64,000 nucleotides of DNA from Scandinavium goeteborgense (GTDB lineage Bacteria; Pseudomonadota; Gammaproteobacteria; Enterobacterales; Enterobacteriaceae), in NCBI RefSeq assembly GCF_003935895.2, contig NZ_CP054058.1, forward strand, positions 4,011,177 through 4,075,176, read 5' to 3'. The notes under the pieces were generated by a model that saw nothing but the letters and a program-made list of their open reading frames with translations, did no database searches and was not told where the DNA came from. Of the stretch, positions 55,241 through 64,000 are shown in pieces (positions within the stretch are counted from its first letter, which is position 1; each line of letters begins with the position of its first letter). The translations under genes were made by a program, and so were the position numbers.

Positions 55241-56242
55241 TTATTGCTTGGTTATCGCCACCGGGACGCGGGTCACCGTCGAGCTTTGGCGGCTTTCCCA
55301 CAGCACAGTCAGGCCGCGTTGCAGGGCGATAAAGATGAACAGCAAAATGCCGATGGCGATTTTGGTCCACCACGAACTGAGCGTGCCGTCGAAGTTGATG
55401 TAGGTCTGAATCAGCCCCTGAATGCCAACACCAAACAGCGTGCCGAGCACCGTGCCCACGCCGCCGCTAAGCAGCGTGCCGCCAATCACCACCGAGGCAA
55501 TCGCATCCAGCTCCACGCCCATTCCCGCCAGCGCGTAACCGGCCTGGGTGTAGACGGAGAAGACGATCCCAGCCAGCGTCGCCAGGCCCGTCGACAGCAT
55601 GTAAATGCGGATCGTGGTACTGCGGGTGGAAATGCCCATCAGGTTGGCCGAAACCGCGCTGCCGCCGATGGCGTAAACCTGATTACCGAAACGCGTACGG
55701 TGGGCGACAAACATTCCCGCCACCACCACCAGCAGCATCAGCAAGCCCATGGCGCTCAGGCGTCCACCGCCGGGGATCATCCACGCCATATCCGACAGTG
55801 AATCGTATATTGGGTGGTTAATCGGGATCGACTCTTCAGACACGAGGTAGCTGACGCCACGCAGGAAAAACATGCCGGCCAGGGTGATGATAAACGCCGG
55901 GATTTTCAGGGCATCAATCAACAGACCCATAAACGCACCGAACGCGCAGCCCATCAGCAGCACCAGCGGGAACGCCACCAGCGGTGATAATCCCCAGAAG
56001 CCGATAGCCTTGGCGAGAAACACGCCGGTAAAGGCGATCACTGAGCCAACCGACAGATCGATCCCGCCGGAGAGGATCACAAAAGTCATGCCAACGGCGA
56101 TGATCCCGAGAAATGCGTTATCGGTGAGGATGTTGCAAATCACGCGGGTTGAGGCAAAGCCCGGGAACTGGGTCAGACAATAGAGATAGCCGAGGATAAA
56201 CACCCCGAGGGTGATCATCAGCGGCAAATTACGTTTTATCAT
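55241..56242 (-). CDS. yjfF: Galactofuranose ABC transporter permease YjfF
   Basis: One of two RbsC-like permeases of the YtfQRT-YjfF importer for galactofuranose. It has 333 residues; about eight to ten hydrophobic segments; the family motif GGIDLSVGSVIAFTGV near 60 and GGTLLSGGVGTVLGTLFG in the second half. Its start overlaps the end of ytfT by 14 nt, so the two are coupled. It is the last gene of the ytfQRT-yjfF operon. Confidence 0.95.
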   Translation of the reverse strand: MIKRNLPLMITLGVFILGYLYCLTQFPGFASTRVICNILTDNAFLGIIAVGMTFVILSGGIDLSVGSVIAFTGVFLAKAIGFWGLSPLVAFPLVLLMGCAFGAFMGLLIDALKIPAFIITLAGMFFLRGVSYLVSEESIPINHPIYDSLSDMAWMIPGGGRLSAMGLLMLLVVVAGMFVAHRTRFGNQVYAIGGSAVSANLMGISTRSTTIRIYMLSTGLATLAGIVFSVYTQAGYALAGMGVELDAIASVVIGGTLLSGGVGTVLGTLFGVGIQGLIQTYINFDGTLSSWWTKIAIGILLFIFIALQRGLTVLWESRQSSTVTRVPVAITKQ

Positions 56243-57254
56243 GGCCGCGCATTCCTTTTAGTAAGCTGATAAAGCGCGGCGACTGGACCACCAGCACGCA
56301 CAGCACCACCACCGCTTTCACCACCTGATTGAGCTCCGGCTGGAAGCCCGACAGCAAAATCCCGGTATTCATGCCCTGGATAATCAGCGCGCCAATCACC
56401 GACAACAGCAGGTTGAAACGCCCGCCCATCAGCGAACCGCCGCCGATTACCACCGCCAGAATGGCGTCCAGTTCCAGCCACAGTCCGGCGTTGTTGGCAT
56501 CCGCCCCGCGAATATCCGCCGCGACAATCACCCCGGCAATGGCGGCGCACACGCCGCTCAAGACGTAGGTCAGCATCACCACGATACGGGTATTCACCCC
56601 GGCGTTTTTCGCCGCGCGAATGTTAATCCCTACCGCTTCGATAAACATCCCCAGCGCCGTTTTGCGGGTGAACAGCCAGAAAATCACCAGCGTCATCAGC
56701 GCGATAAGCACCGGCGTCGGGAACAACAACAGTTTGCCGCTACCAAACCAGGCGAGGGAATCCGAATCAAAAGTCACGATTTGCCCGGCGGTGATCAGCT
56801 GCGCCACGCCGCGCCCGGCCACCATTAAAATCAGCGTTGCGACAAACGGCTGGATCTTGAGGATGGCCACCAGAACGCCATTCCACAGCCCGGCCAGTAC
56901 GCCGGTCGCCAGCGCCGCCAGCAGCACCATCGGCAGGCTGTGCCCGGCGACTTCCATCGACGCCGCCGTGGCGCCCGCAATCGCCATTATCGCACCGACC
57001 GACAAATCGATCCCACCGGTGGCAATCACCAGCGTCATGCCGATCGCCAGCAGCGCCACCGGCGCCGCGCGGTTAAGTATGTCTATCGGGCTGCCAAACA
57101 GGCGGCCGTCCTGCAATACCACCTGGAAAAAATGTGGCGAAACAATGCTGTCGACCACCAATACCAGGATCAACGCCGCGATTTGCGGCATGCCCGTGGG
57201 CCAACGGAAACGGCGTTTTGGCCGTTCAGTTTGAGGGATAGATTGTGGCATCAC
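56229..57254 (-). CDS. ytfT: Galactofuranose ABC transporter permease YtfT
   Basis: The second RbsC-like permease, 341 residues if started at GTG 57254 (giving MMPQ, as in E. coli) and 340 from ATG 57251. AAGGAG is better spaced for the GTG. Visible: ATGGIDLSVGAIMAIAGAT near 75, GGGSLMGGRFNLLLSVIGAL in the second half. YtfT and YjfF form the heterodimeric channel energised by YtfR. Confidence 0.94.
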   Translation of the reverse strand: MMPQSIPQTERPKRRFRWPTGMPQIAALILVLVVDSIVSPHFFQVVLQDGRLFGSPIDILNRAAPVALLAIGMTLVIATGGIDLSVGAIMAIAGATAASMEVAGHSLPMVLLAALATGVLAGLWNGVLVAILKIQPFVATLILMVAGRGVAQLITAGQIVTFDSDSLAWFGSGKLLLFPTPVLIALMTLVIFWLFTRKTALGMFIEAVGINIRAAKNAGVNTRIVVMLTYVLSGVCAAIAGVIVAADIRGADANNAGLWLELDAILAVVIGGGSLMGGRFNLLLSVIGALIIQGMNTGILLSGFQPELNQVVKAVVVLCVLVVQSPRFISLLKGMRGHDKT

Positions 57255-57264
57255 GTCGTACTCC

Positions 57265-58770
57265 TTATGCCGCAATTGCATTCATGATCGCCGGAACCGA
57301 CAGCGCATCCAGCGGGATCTCTGCCACCTGTTTGCGATCGCGCAAAATAATGACCCGATCCGCGTAGCCCACCAGTTCTTCCAGCTCCGACGAAATCACC
57401 AGTAGCGCAAGGCCATCGGCACACAGCGTTTCGATCAGACGAATGATCTCCGCGTGCGCGCCGACGTCGATCCCGCGCGTGGGTTCATCGAGGATCAGGA
57501 ACTGTGGACGCGTCAGCAGCCAGCGTGACAGCAGGACTTTTTGCTGGTTGCCACCGGAGAGAAATTCGATCGGCTGCTCCGCACTGGGCGTGCGGATCCC
57601 CAACTGGCGGATAAAGCGTTCGGCAATCTCGTTTTGTTCACGACGCGGTATCGGCCGCAGCCAGCCGCGCTGCGCCTGGAGCGCCAGAATGATGTTTTCG
57701 CGCACCGACGCGGCGGCGATGATACCGTCAGTTTTGCGGTCTTCAGGGCAAAAACCGATCCCCAGACATGAGGCCTGATGCGGGGACCGCAGCGTTTGCG
57801 GCTTGCCTTTGATTTCCGCGCTGCCGCTGTCGGACGGTTTGATGCCGAATATGACTTCTGCGGTTTCGGTGCGCCCGGAGCCGAGCAGCCCCGCCAGGCC
57901 GACAATTTCGCCGGGGCGAACCTGCAAATCGAACGGTTCAATGACGCCTTTTTTGCCGTAGCCTTTAAACGCCGCCACCGGTCTGTCACTCAGCAGCGTG
58001 CGGCCCGCGCGTTGCAGGGCGTTGTTGTCCAGCTCACGGCCAAGCATCATTTTGACCAGCTCAATTTGTGGCAATTCTTTGGTTTCTTTACAGCCGACAA
58101 AACTGCCGTTGCGCAGCACCGTGATGCGGTCGCTGACCTGGTAAACCTGATCGAGAAAATGGGTGACGAAAATCAGGCTGACGCCCTGATCGCGCAGCTG
58201 GCGCATCAGGGTAAACAGCATTTCCACTTCCTGAGTATCCAGGCTGGCGGTCGGTTCATCGAGGATCAGCACTTTGGCCGAGAGATCGATGGCGCGGCAA
58301 ATCGCGACAATTTGCTGCATCGCCACTGAAAAACGGTTCAGCGGTTCGCGCACGTCGAGGGAAAAGCCGTAAGATGCCATCAGTGCGGTGGCGTTTTTTT
58401 CCATCTCTTTGCGTTGGATAAGGCCGAACCGGCGTGGTTCGCGGCCGATAAACAGGTTGTCCGCCACCGACATGTTGGGCAGCAGGTTCACTTCCTGATA
58501 GACCGTACCGATGCCCAGTTGTTGGGCGTGGGCGGTGTTTTTCGGCGAGATAGTGTCGCCTTCCAGCCAGATGGTGCCGCGATCGGCGTGATAAACACCA
58601 GTCAGCGCTTTAATGAGGGTCGACTTTCCGGCACCGTTTTCGCCGAGAAGGGCCATGATTTCGCCGCGACGCAGGCTGAAATCCACGTTATCCAGCGCTT
58701 TCACGCCGGGGAAAAATTTGCTCAAGCCTTCCGTGCGCAAAATATCCTGATTGTGGGTTACGTCAGTCAT
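57265..58770 (-). CDS. ytfR: Galactofuranose ABC transporter ATP-binding protein YtfR
   Basis: Double-ABC ATPase of 500 residues, the E. coli length. The first cassette has Walker A GENGAGKST (near 42-50) and Walker B LILDEPTASLD. Its signature is degenerate (FSVAMQQIVAICRAI). In the second, Walker A is degenerate (GLLGSGRTE) while signature LSGGNQQKV and LILDEPTRGID are intact, as usual in RbsA/MglA types. Start 58770 (MTDVTH) has GGGGG upstream; the extension to 58797 is not conserved. It lies 10 nt before ytfT. Confidence 0.96.
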   Translation of the reverse strand: MTDVTHNQDILRTEGLSKFFPGVKALDNVDFSLRRGEIMALLGENGAGKSTLIKALTGVYHADRGTIWLEGDTISPKNTAHAQQLGIGTVYQEVNLLPNMSVADNLFIGREPRRFGLIQRKEMEKNATALMASYGFSLDVREPLNRFSVAMQQIVAICRAIDLSAKVLILDEPTASLDTQEVEMLFTLMRQLRDQGVSLIFVTHFLDQVYQVSDRITVLRNGSFVGCKETKELPQIELVKMMLGRELDNNALQRAGRTLLSDRPVAAFKGYGKKGVIEPFDLQVRPGEIVGLAGLLGSGRTETAEVIFGIKPSDSGSAEIKGKPQTLRSPHQASCLGIGFCPEDRKTDGIIAAASVRENIILALQAQRGWLRPIPRREQNEIAERFIRQLGIRTPSAEQPIEFLSGGNQQKVLLSRWLLTRPQFLILDEPTRGIDVGAHAEIIRLIETLCADGLALLVISSELEELVGYADRVIILRDRKQVAEIPLDALSVPAIMNAIAA

Positions 58771-58789
58771 TATCAGCCCCCTGAAAATA

Positions 58790-58976
58790 CCCTTCACCCC
58801 AACCCGCTCCCGAAAAAGGAGAGGAAGCGCGCGGTATTAACCGGCTTCATATCCCCTCAGGGGAAAGGGTTGGGGCGAAGGAAAACGAACTACGGTGTCG
58901 ACTGCACCCTCACCCCTGCCCTCTCCCCGAGGGAGAGGGAGAACAACAAACTGCGCTGAGCAGCGACGGTGAGGGG
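58790..58976. repeat. Nested palindromic repeats between ytfQ and ytfR
   Basis: CCCTTCACCCC...GGGGCGAAGG (58790-58881) with an inner TATCCCCTCAGGGGAAA, then ACCCTCACCCC...GGTGAGGGGT (58908-58977) with an inner CCTCTCCCCGAGGGAGAGG. Intercistronic structures like this often allow higher expression of the upstream binding-protein gene than of the downstream genes. Confidence 0.75.
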
Positions 58977-58985
58977 TAATACAAC

Positions 58986-59942
58986 TCAATAGCCCATGTC
59001 TTTTTTCTTATCCAGTTGCGCTTGAGCGCTATCTTTCAGGTAAAGCTGCGAGTGGGTCAGCGTCAATTTCGGCGGCATGGTGCCGTCTTTCTTGAACTTC
59101 TCGAGTGCATCAAACGCCGGGCCAGCCATGTTTGGCGTCAGCTCTACGTTGGCATTGGCTTCGTCGGCCAGCATCGCTTTATAAATATCCGGCACGCCGT
59201 CGATAGAACCGGTCAGGATATCTTTGCCCGGTTTCAGGCCCGCTTCTTTGATGGCCTGAATGGCACCGATCGCCATGTCATCGTTATGGGCGTAAACCAT
59301 GCAGATGTTTTTGCCGTTGTTCTCTGCTTTGATGAAGCTTTCCATGACTTCTTTACCTTTGCTGCGGGTAAAGTCGCCGGACTGAGAACGAATGATTTTG
59401 ATGTTTGGCGCTTTCGCTACGGCTTCTGCAAAGCCTTTCTTACGATCGATAGCCACGCTCGCCCCGACCGTACCTTGCAGTTCTACGACGTTACACGGCT
59501 TACCGGCTTCGGTTTTCACCAGCCAGTCGCCAATCAGTTTGCCTTCCAGCACGTTGTCGGCCGTCACGGTGGTCATGTAGAGCGATTTGTCTTTTACATC
59601 AACAGAACGGTCGAGCAGGAATACCGGGATTTTGGCCTGTTTCGCTTCTTTCAGCACCGGCTCCCAGCCCGTTGCCACCACTGGCGCGATGAAAATCGCA
59701 TCCACGCCCTGGGCGATAAATGAACGTACTGCCTTGATTTGGTTCTCTTGTTTTTGCTGACCATCAGCAATTTTCAGCGTGATGCCGCGTTTTTCAGCCT
59801 CACTTTTCGCCACGCTGGTTTCAGCAGCACGCCAGCCGGATTCAGAGCCGACCTGCGAAAATCCTACGGTTAAAGGGGCAGCCATCGCCATAGACGACAT
59901 GGCTGCAGAAACAGTCGAGACAAGAAGTAAGCGCTTCCACAT
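58986..59942 (-). CDS. ytfQ: Galactofuranose ABC transporter binding protein YtfQ
   Basis: Periplasmic sugar-binding protein of 318 residues, the E. coli length. The signal peptide MWKRLLLVSTVSAAMSSMAMA is cut before APLTVGFSQVG. PBP type 1 features: QENQIKAVRSFIAQGVDAIFIAPV, GTVGASVAIDRKKGF, MVYAHNDDMAIGAIQAIKEAG. GAGG lies before ATG 59942; the longer open frame to 60089 covers operator DNA. It is the first gene of the importer operon. Confidence 0.97.
   Translation of the reverse strand: MWKRLLLVSTVSAAMSSMAMAAPLTVGFSQVGSESGWRAAETSVAKSEAEKRGITLKIADGQQKQENQIKAVRSFIAQGVDAIFIAPVVATGWEPVLKEAKQAKIPVFLLDRSVDVKDKSLYMTTVTADNVLEGKLIGDWLVKTEAGKPCNVVELQGTVGASVAIDRKKGFAEAVAKAPNIKIIRSQSGDFTRSKGKEVMESFIKAENNGKNICMVYAHNDDMAIGAIQAIKEAGLKPGKDILTGSIDGVPDIYKAMLADEANANVELTPNMAGPAFDALEKFKKDGTMPPKLTLTHSQLYLKDSAQAQLDKKKDMGY
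59925..59940 (-). promoter_or_regulatory. GalR/GalS-like operator inside the ytfQ start
   Basis: On the minus strand GTGGAAGCGCTTACTT, within codons 1-7 of ytfQ, resembling the Gal operator GTGNAANCGNTTNCAC. Confidence 0.5.
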
Positions 59943-60012
59943 AAAGGGTATCCTCTTCGGGTTATTGTTGTTAAAAGCGTCATCTGCCGAAAAACTATAG
60001 ACAATGGGAAAG

Positions 60013-60029
60013 GTAACGTGATGCGTTAC
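60013..60029. promoter_or_regulatory. Inverted repeat upstream of ytfQ
   Basis: GTAACG-TGATG-CGTTAC, perfect 6-bp arms, between the two Gal-like operators and upstream of TATAGT (minus strand), a possible -10. Binding protein not identified. Confidence 0.45.
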
Positions 60030-60058
60030 TTCACACTTCCAAAAAGAGAAAGGGGGAT

Positions 60059-60074
60059 TTGTAAGCGCTTCCAC
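60059..60074 (-). promoter_or_regulatory. GalR/GalS-like operator upstream of ytfQ
   Basis: On the minus strand GTGGAAGCGCTTACAA, only the last position departs from GTGNAANCGNTTNCAC. It lies 117-132 bp before the ytfQ ATG. Confidence 0.65.
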
Positions 60075-60236
60075 AAACTTATTCATCAAGTGGCTGGGTT
60101 TATGGATTTATCGCCTGGTTAAAGGCTCTGAAAAACGGGCTGAAGGCCTTCTGCGGCTGAAAAGAAGCGGAGACATTTAACGTGAGTTGGCTATAATACC
60201 GGGCACTTGAATGACACCAGATTAAAGGAAAAAGAC

Positions 60237-60764
60237 ATGAGCTTACTCAACGTCCCTGTAGGCAAAGACTTGCCAGAAGACATCTACGTTGTTATCGAAA
60301 TTCCAGCGAACGCTGACCCTATCAAATATGAAATTGATAAAGACACCGGCGCGCTGTTCGTTGACCGTTTCATGTCTACCGCGATGTTCTATCCGTGCAA
60401 CTACGGTTACATCAACCACACCCTGTCTCTGGACGGTGACCCGGTTGACGTACTGGTCCCAACGCCATACCCACTGCAGCCGGGTTCTGTGATCCGTTGC
60501 CGTCCAGTCGGCGTGCTGAAAATGACCGACGAAGCCGGTGAAGATGCGAAACTGGTTGCGGTACCGCACACCAAACTGAGCAAAGAATACGATCACATCA
60601 AAGATGTGAACGACCTGCCAGAACTGCTGAAAGCGCAGATCTCCCACTTCTTCGAGCAGTACAAAGCGCTCGAGAAAGGCAAATGGGTTAAAGTTGAAGG
60701 CTGGGATAACGCTGAAGCTGCTAAAGCAGAAATCATCGCTTCCTTCGAACGCGCTAAGAAGTAA
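60237..60764 (+). CDS. ppa: Inorganic pyrophosphatase
   Basis: Family I soluble pyrophosphatase, 175 residues (E. coli 176), a cytosolic hexamer that removes pyrophosphate from biosynthesis. The signature DGDPVDVLV and [13 protein letters not shown] carry the metal-binding Asp residues. AAAGGAAA precedes ATG 60237 ([17 protein letters not shown]). A TATAAT at 60192-60197 is a good -10. It is a single gene; a REP pair and a terminator follow. Confidence 0.98.
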   Translation: MSLLNVPVGKDLPEDIYVVIEIPANADPIKYEIDKDTGALFVDRFMSTAMFYPCNYGYINHTLSLDGDPVDVLVPTPYPLQPGSVIRCRPVGVLKMTDEAGEDAKLVAVPHTKLSKEYDHIKDVNDLPELLKAQISHFFEQYKALEKGKWVKVEGWDNAEAAKAEIIASFERAKK

Positions 60765-60772
60765 TTCTTACC

Positions 60773-60857
60773 GCCCGGCGGCGCTACGCTTGCCGGGCCT
60801 ACGGTCCAATCCAGAGCCTTAATTTGTAGGCCCGATAAGCGTCAGCGTCATCGGGCA
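60773..60857. repeat. Paired REPs (BIME) after ppa
   Basis: GCCCGGCGGCGCTACGCTTGCCGGGCC, then TAGGCCCGATAAGCGTCAGCGTCATCGGGC in opposite orientation. Confidence 0.85.
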
Positions 60858-60888
60858 AAAAAGCGCTTAGGGGTTTGTCCGCAGTCTC

Positions 60889-60912
60889 ACACCGCCTACG
60901 GGCGGTGTTTTT
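60889..60912 (+). terminator. ppa terminator
   Basis: ACACCGCC / TACG / GGCGGTGT followed by TTTT, an 8-bp stem between convergent ppa and chpB. Confidence 0.9.
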
Positions 60913-60922
60913 CATTCAATGT

Positions 60923-61273
60923 TTATTCCACGATAGCTATCAGTCTGGCCAGAGCCTCTTCAACGATGTCTGCCGGCGCGGTTTCAATTTTGCGCGCGCC
61001 CCGCACCTCCAGATCGACCATCCGCACCTGATTAACCAGCACGACGCCGCTCGTTTCTGTTCCGCATCCGCTTAACGACACGCTAAACCCTGCCTCACGC
61101 GCAAAGCTTCCGCCCTGCGTAATGGGCGCCACCAGAGCAGTGCCTGTTCGATTAAATGCGGCGGTAGAAAGGATAATTGCAGGTCGACTCACTCCCTGCT
61201 GTTCACGACCACTCGCGGGAGAGAAACTCACCAGAACGATATCTCCACGTTCAAAACCGGGCCGCTTCACCAT
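60923..61273 (-). CDS. chpB: Endoribonuclease toxin ChpB (MazF/PemK family)
   Basis: mRNA interferase of 116 residues, the E. coli ChpB length. FERGDIVLVSFSPASGREQQG and RPAIILS are the MazF/PemK beta-barrel signatures; the catalytic Arg and Thr/Ser region lies in RPAIILSTAAF. It is the second gene after the antitoxin and overlaps it by 7 nt, as expected for a toxin-antitoxin pair. The same location beside ppa is seen in E. coli. Confidence 0.94.
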   Translation of the reverse strand: MVKRPGFERGDIVLVSFSPASGREQQGVSRPAIILSTAAFNRTGTALVAPITQGGSFAREAGFSVSLSGCGTETSGVVLVNQVRMVDLEVRGARKIETAPADIVEEALARLIAIVE

Positions 61274-61521
61274 ACCTCATTGCCCAATGGGTTATCTTTT
61301 CCCCAGACCTCTTCTTCTGAAATCTTAGGCGCATCCAGATCACACTCGGCCAGCAACTGCTCAAGCGTGTAGCGCTTGCGCGCCACGGGCGTCAAAATCA
61401 GCTGATTATTTATCACTTCCGCCTCCATGCTTTGACCTGCACTCAGGCCAAGCTCTTTCACGACAACACCAGGAATGACCATACCGGTACTGTTTCCCCA
61501 TTTTTTAATGACGATGCGCAT
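61267..61521 (-). CDS. chpS: Antitoxin ChpS
   Basis: An 84-residue antitoxin with an N-terminal AbrB/MazE-type swapped-hairpin DNA-binding domain (RIVIKKWGNSTGMVIPGVVVKELGL) and an acidic C-terminal tail that would wrap the toxin (QLLAECDLDAPKISEEEVWG). It probably represses its own promoter with ChpB. AGGAGG precedes the ATG. Confidence 0.94.
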   Translation of the reverse strand: MRIVIKKWGNSTGMVIPGVVVKELGLSAGQSMEAEVINNQLILTPVARKRYTLEQLLAECDLDAPKISEEEVWGKDNPLGNEVW

Positions 61522-61542
61522 CGCTCCTCCTTAGTTAGACAA

Positions 61543-61570
61543 AGTATAACCGGGGGAAACGTCATGTCAT
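61543..61570 (-). promoter_or_regulatory. chpSB promoter
   Basis: On the minus strand ATGACA (61565-61570), 16-nt spacer, TATACT (61543-61548), 21 bp before the chpS ATG. Confidence 0.6.
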
Positions 61571-61693
61571 GTTTTACGTCCTTAACGGAGTGGCTACCAG
61601 CGTGATTTTCGGAATTTAACAAGGAATGCGCACGGGTACGGAAGGAAAAGAAAAAGCAGAAGGTGTTGCAGGAATTTCTTCAAAGTGACGCGC

Positions 61694-61724
61694 AAAAAAA
61701 TAACGCCACCCGAAGGTGGCGTTA
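61694..61724 (-). terminator. ytfP terminator
   Basis: On the minus strand TAACGCCACC / TTCG / GGTGGCGTTA (61701-61724) is followed by seven T residues (61694-61700). A textbook intrinsic terminator ending the tamB-ytfP transcript. Confidence 0.95.
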
Positions 61725-61737
61725 CTCATTTAGTCTT

Positions 61738-62082
61738 TCAGAACTTATCTTTATCCAGCCAGTTACCGGTTTCGATTCGCGTGAATCCGTCCACCGGACG
61801 CTGATAGACGTACATCCACGCACTACCGTATGGTGTCTGGATTAAACGGCGCGCGTACTCGCCGCCCTTGGTACGCAGCGCGTCAAGTTCGGCCAGCGTC
61901 GAGGCGTCGATACGATACACTTCACCTGCTACAGTGCCATCCCCTGGCACGGCGCCTGGATAGTGGCCCAGGCTGTAGAGTTGATAGTTATCGACGCTGT
62001 GATCGCCCAGCCACTGGGCGTTGGTCATCCAGTGACTGTTGCCTTGTTTGCGCCGCAAACTGCCATATACAAATATTCGCAT
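61738..62082 (-). CDS. ytfP: Gamma-glutamylcyclotransferase-like protein YtfP
   Basis: A 114-residue protein with the GGCT/BtrG fold (MRIFVYGSLRRKQGNSHWM; YGSLR is the substrate-binding loop; VAGEVYRIDASTLAELDALR). E. coli YtfP is 113 residues with no proven reaction. It starts 2 nt after the tamB stop and lies in the tamAB-ytfP transcription unit, although no link to outer-membrane assembly is known. Confidence 0.94.
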   Translation of the reverse strand: MRIFVYGSLRRKQGNSHWMTNAQWLGDHSVDNYQLYSLGHYPGAVPGDGTVAGEVYRIDASTLAELDALRTKGGEYARRLIQTPYGSAWMYVYQRPVDGFTRIETGNWLDKDKF

Positions 62083-62084
62083 TG

Positions 62085-64000
62085 CTAAAACTCAAACTGA
62101 TAGAGCAGATCAAGTGCCTGGTCTATGCCAGACACCGCTTCCAGATAAAGCTTGGGCATCAGGCGATAGCGTAACGTGAGTGTTGCCAGAGAGTCAAAAA
62201 TTCCCACTCCATATTTTACCTGCAGACCTGGCGCGATATAGCCGCTGACCACCACCTGAGAGGAATCACCCACTCCTGCGGTATCCAGCGCCAGATTGCT
62301 GACGCCAAACGTCTCGCCGATTTTACCCACAATCTGCCCACTTTGTGCAACCCCCAGGCCAACCAGTGCGGAGGTCATTGCGGCACCGTCGCCCTGTTCG
62401 CTGTCGAGCCCCTGTCCGCGTAACAGATACGAGAGCGCGGCCTGCTGCGACATCGCCGGGTCAGAGAAGATTTCGGCCTTCGGCTGGTCCGCCATTCCGG
62501 TCACGCGCACCCCGGCGGTCACGTTGTCTTCGGTGGCTTCCGGGTTACGAATGGCTTCAATATTCAGCATAGGCTGATCCGGTGGACCTGAGAACAACAG
62601 GATCCCTTTACGCACGATCAGGTCCTGCCCGTAGGCGTGGAAACGGCCTTCAGGAATGTTGATTTGCCCGTTGAGGCCCAGGCCATGGCTGTCCTGCGCC
62701 ACTTTCAGGTCGCCAGTCAGACGCGCCTTCAGACCAAACGCATCCAGACGCACGTTATTGCCGACGTGAATCGTCAGGTTGCTGTTGATAGGAATACCCG
62801 CAGACTTCGGATTCACCGGTTTGAGATCTTTATCGAGCATCACTTCGTCGCTGGACACGCCCACGGCGCTTTCCGGCACGTCGTGAACCACGATGCGCGC
62901 CCACGGCACGTCTACGTTACCGTCAAGCGTGAACAGGCTTGGCGTGGCGGTAAAGACCACGTCCGGCGAGACATCGAGGCGCACCATCGGTGGCACGGTA
63001 ATGCGCACCCGACTACCTTTCGCCGCCACCTGCGCCCGCCAGTTGTCGATTTGCGTCCAGTCGGCGTTACCGCTGAGGCTAATCTGCCCTTGTTTCGTAT
63101 CAATCACGCCGTCCAGCGTCGAGCGCGTGCCGTTGAAGTTCATCGCGACCCGGCTCGCCTGCATGTCGAATGGCATAAAGTTGCCGTCGATATCGAGGCC
63201 AGTGAGCTGCAATTGGCCGAACAGCTGCGGGCTTTGCACGTTGCCGCCCAGACGCAGATTCGCGTTCAGGGTACCCGCGGCTTTTTCACCGCGCGCGAAG
63301 ACAGGGTTAATCATCGCCAGCGAGAAGTTGCGGATATTAACGTTACCGCCAAGATTGCGTCGCCCTTGCGGGTCGGTGACGTCTATCTGGCCATCGAGCT
63401 GGCCGTTGTTGGTCAGACGAATCGTCCAGCCCAGCTGCGCGCGGTTGTTATGCAAATCGGCAGTCAGGTCGAGCGTATCGAATGCCACCGGCAGCGCCGC
63501 GTCGTTCACCGTCTGGGTAACCTTCACATTGCGTCCGGACAGGCTCACTTTGCCCTGCGGCAGCCCTTCTTTGGTGGTGTCCCAACTGACGTCGGCCTTA
63601 CCCGTGAACACACCGCTGGCCTGCGTCGCGTCTGGCATAAATGGTTTAAGCATTGCCAGGTCGAAGCGGTTGAGATTCACCACCGCGTGTCCGGCAGCAC
63701 CGGCATCAATGGTTTGCGGCACGCACAGTTCGGCATTCGGGTTAGTCCAGCAGTGTGGCCCGATACTGATTTTCTGTTCCTGATTGCGATAATCGAGCGC
63801 AATCGCCCGCGAGAGCGACACCGGGCCGACCGGCGTCTGGAAGCGCGTATTGCTCAGCGTGCCTTTCCAGCGTTGCTCCTTCCTGTCGAAACTGCCCGCC
63901 AGTTCAAGCTGACCGGAAACCGGATCGCCCTGCATTTTCAGCTCTAGCTTGTGCTGCTTTTCATCGCCTTTGGCGGTGAGCAACACCTGGCTGATGTTCA
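62085..64000 (-). CDS. tamB: TamB, C-terminal part (5' end beyond the window)
   Basis: Inner-membrane-anchored periplasmic bridge of the TAM system (with TamA), which takes part in outer-membrane protein and phospholipid homeostasis. E. coli TamB is 1259 residues; here 638 codons are present and the frame is open to the right edge. Repetitive beta-taco segments are visible (hydrophobic alternation such as [26 protein letters not shown]), and the DUF490 domain ends in [10 protein letters not shown], with a terminal Phe typical of the TamA-interacting beta-signal. Stop TAG. Confidence 0.96.
   Translation of the reverse strand, partial: NISQVLLTAKGDEKQHKLELKMQGDPVSGQLELAGSFDRKEQRWKGTLSNTRFQTPVGPVSLSRAIALDYRNQEQKISIGPHCWTNPNAELCVPQTIDAGAAGHAVVNLNRFDLAMLKPFMPDATQASGVFTGKADVSWDTTKEGLPQGKVSLSGRNVKVTQTVNDAALPVAFDTLDLTADLHNNRAQLGWTIRLTNNGQLDGQIDVTDPQGRRNLGGNVNIRNFSLAMINPVFARGEKAAGTLNANLRLGGNVQSPQLFGQLQLTGLDIDGNFMPFDMQASRVAMNFNGTRSTLDGVIDTKQGQISLSGNADWTQIDNWRAQVAAKGSRVRITVPPMVRLDVSPDVVFTATPSLFTLDGNVDVPWARIVVHDVPESAVGVSSDEVMLDKDLKPVNPKSAGIPINSNLTIHVGNNVRLDAFGLKARLTGDLKVAQDSHGLGLNGQINIPEGRFHAYGQDLIVRKGILLFSGPPDQPMLNIEAIRNPEATEDNVTAGVRVTGMADQPKAEIFSDPAMSQQAALSYLLRGQGLDSEQGDGAAMTSALVGLGVAQSGQIVGKIGETFGVSNLALDTAGVGDSSQVVVSGYIAPGLQVKYGVGIFDSLATLTLRYRLMPKLYLEAVSGIDQALDLLYQFEF

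Overview
The window looks like a chromosomal segment of a non-Escherichia member of the Enterobacteriaceae, most like Enterobacter, Lelliottia or Kluyvera. From 3.5 kb onward the gene order follows the 96-min region of E. coli K-12 (leuX, ahr, yjgR, lptGF, pepA, holC, valS, yjgM, rraB, argI, tabA, pyrLBI, ridA, mgtA, treRBC, nrdDG, cybC, pmbA, darP, mpl, fbp, ytfQRT-yjfF, ppa, chpBS, ytfP, tamB). Extra genes sit between these landmarks: a single-chain dihydroxyacetone kinase, miaE, a periplasmic GH20 hexosaminidase, a beta-glucoside-type PTS locus, a D-glucosaminate-like catabolic cluster and a chemoreceptor. Identifications come from reading protein motifs, lengths and gene order; no database search was run.

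Layout. 1-3450: AT-rich end of a genomic island at the 3' end of tRNA-Leu(CAA) leuX, carrying a partial DndA-type cysteine desulfurase and a Dnd-associated putative methyltransferase (DNA phosphorothioation). 3450-21700: core genes for aldehyde reduction, triose phosphorylation, LPS export, aminopeptidase A, DNA polymerase III chi, ValRS, tRNA hydroxylation, RNase E control, arginine and pyrimidine synthesis, with two ARG boxes before argI and the pyrL attenuator before pyrBI. 21700-31900: GH20 hexosaminidase; mgtA with a PhoP box and an mgtL leader peptide; trehalose regulon with a TreR operator. 31900-36050: beta-glucoside PTS IIC, GH4 phospho-glucosidase and IIB, with a divergent RpiR regulator. 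36050-39180: anaerobic ribonucleotide reductase with NrdR and FNR boxes.

39180-48200 is the least understood part: a PRD/PTS-domain regulator, an exported lactonase-family beta-propeller, and an eight-gene operon (lone PRD domain, SFCGS protein, DUF4312, DUF4311, DUF4310, amidohydrolase, DgaE-like PLP lyase, KDGP aldolase). The last three make a plausible route for an N-acylated amino-sugar acid to pyruvate plus glyceraldehyde 3-phosphate. The first five have no known biochemical role and could be an undescribed uptake or sensing module tied to PTS phosphorylation. Its promoter region has a good CRP site and a perfect 9-bp-arm palindrome.

48200-64000: cytochrome b562, TldE/PmbA, DarP, Mpl, Fbp, a chemoreceptor behind a sigma-28 promoter, the galactofuranose ABC transporter with two GalR/GalS-like operators, pyrophosphatase, the ChpSB toxin-antitoxin pair, YtfP, and the C-terminal half of TamB cut by the right edge. 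Two families of palindromic intergenic repeats (REP/BIME elements, and a second built on CCCTCTCCC/GGGAGAGGG) fill most intergenic gaps and form tandem arrays at three places (27-, 41- and 45-bp periods).
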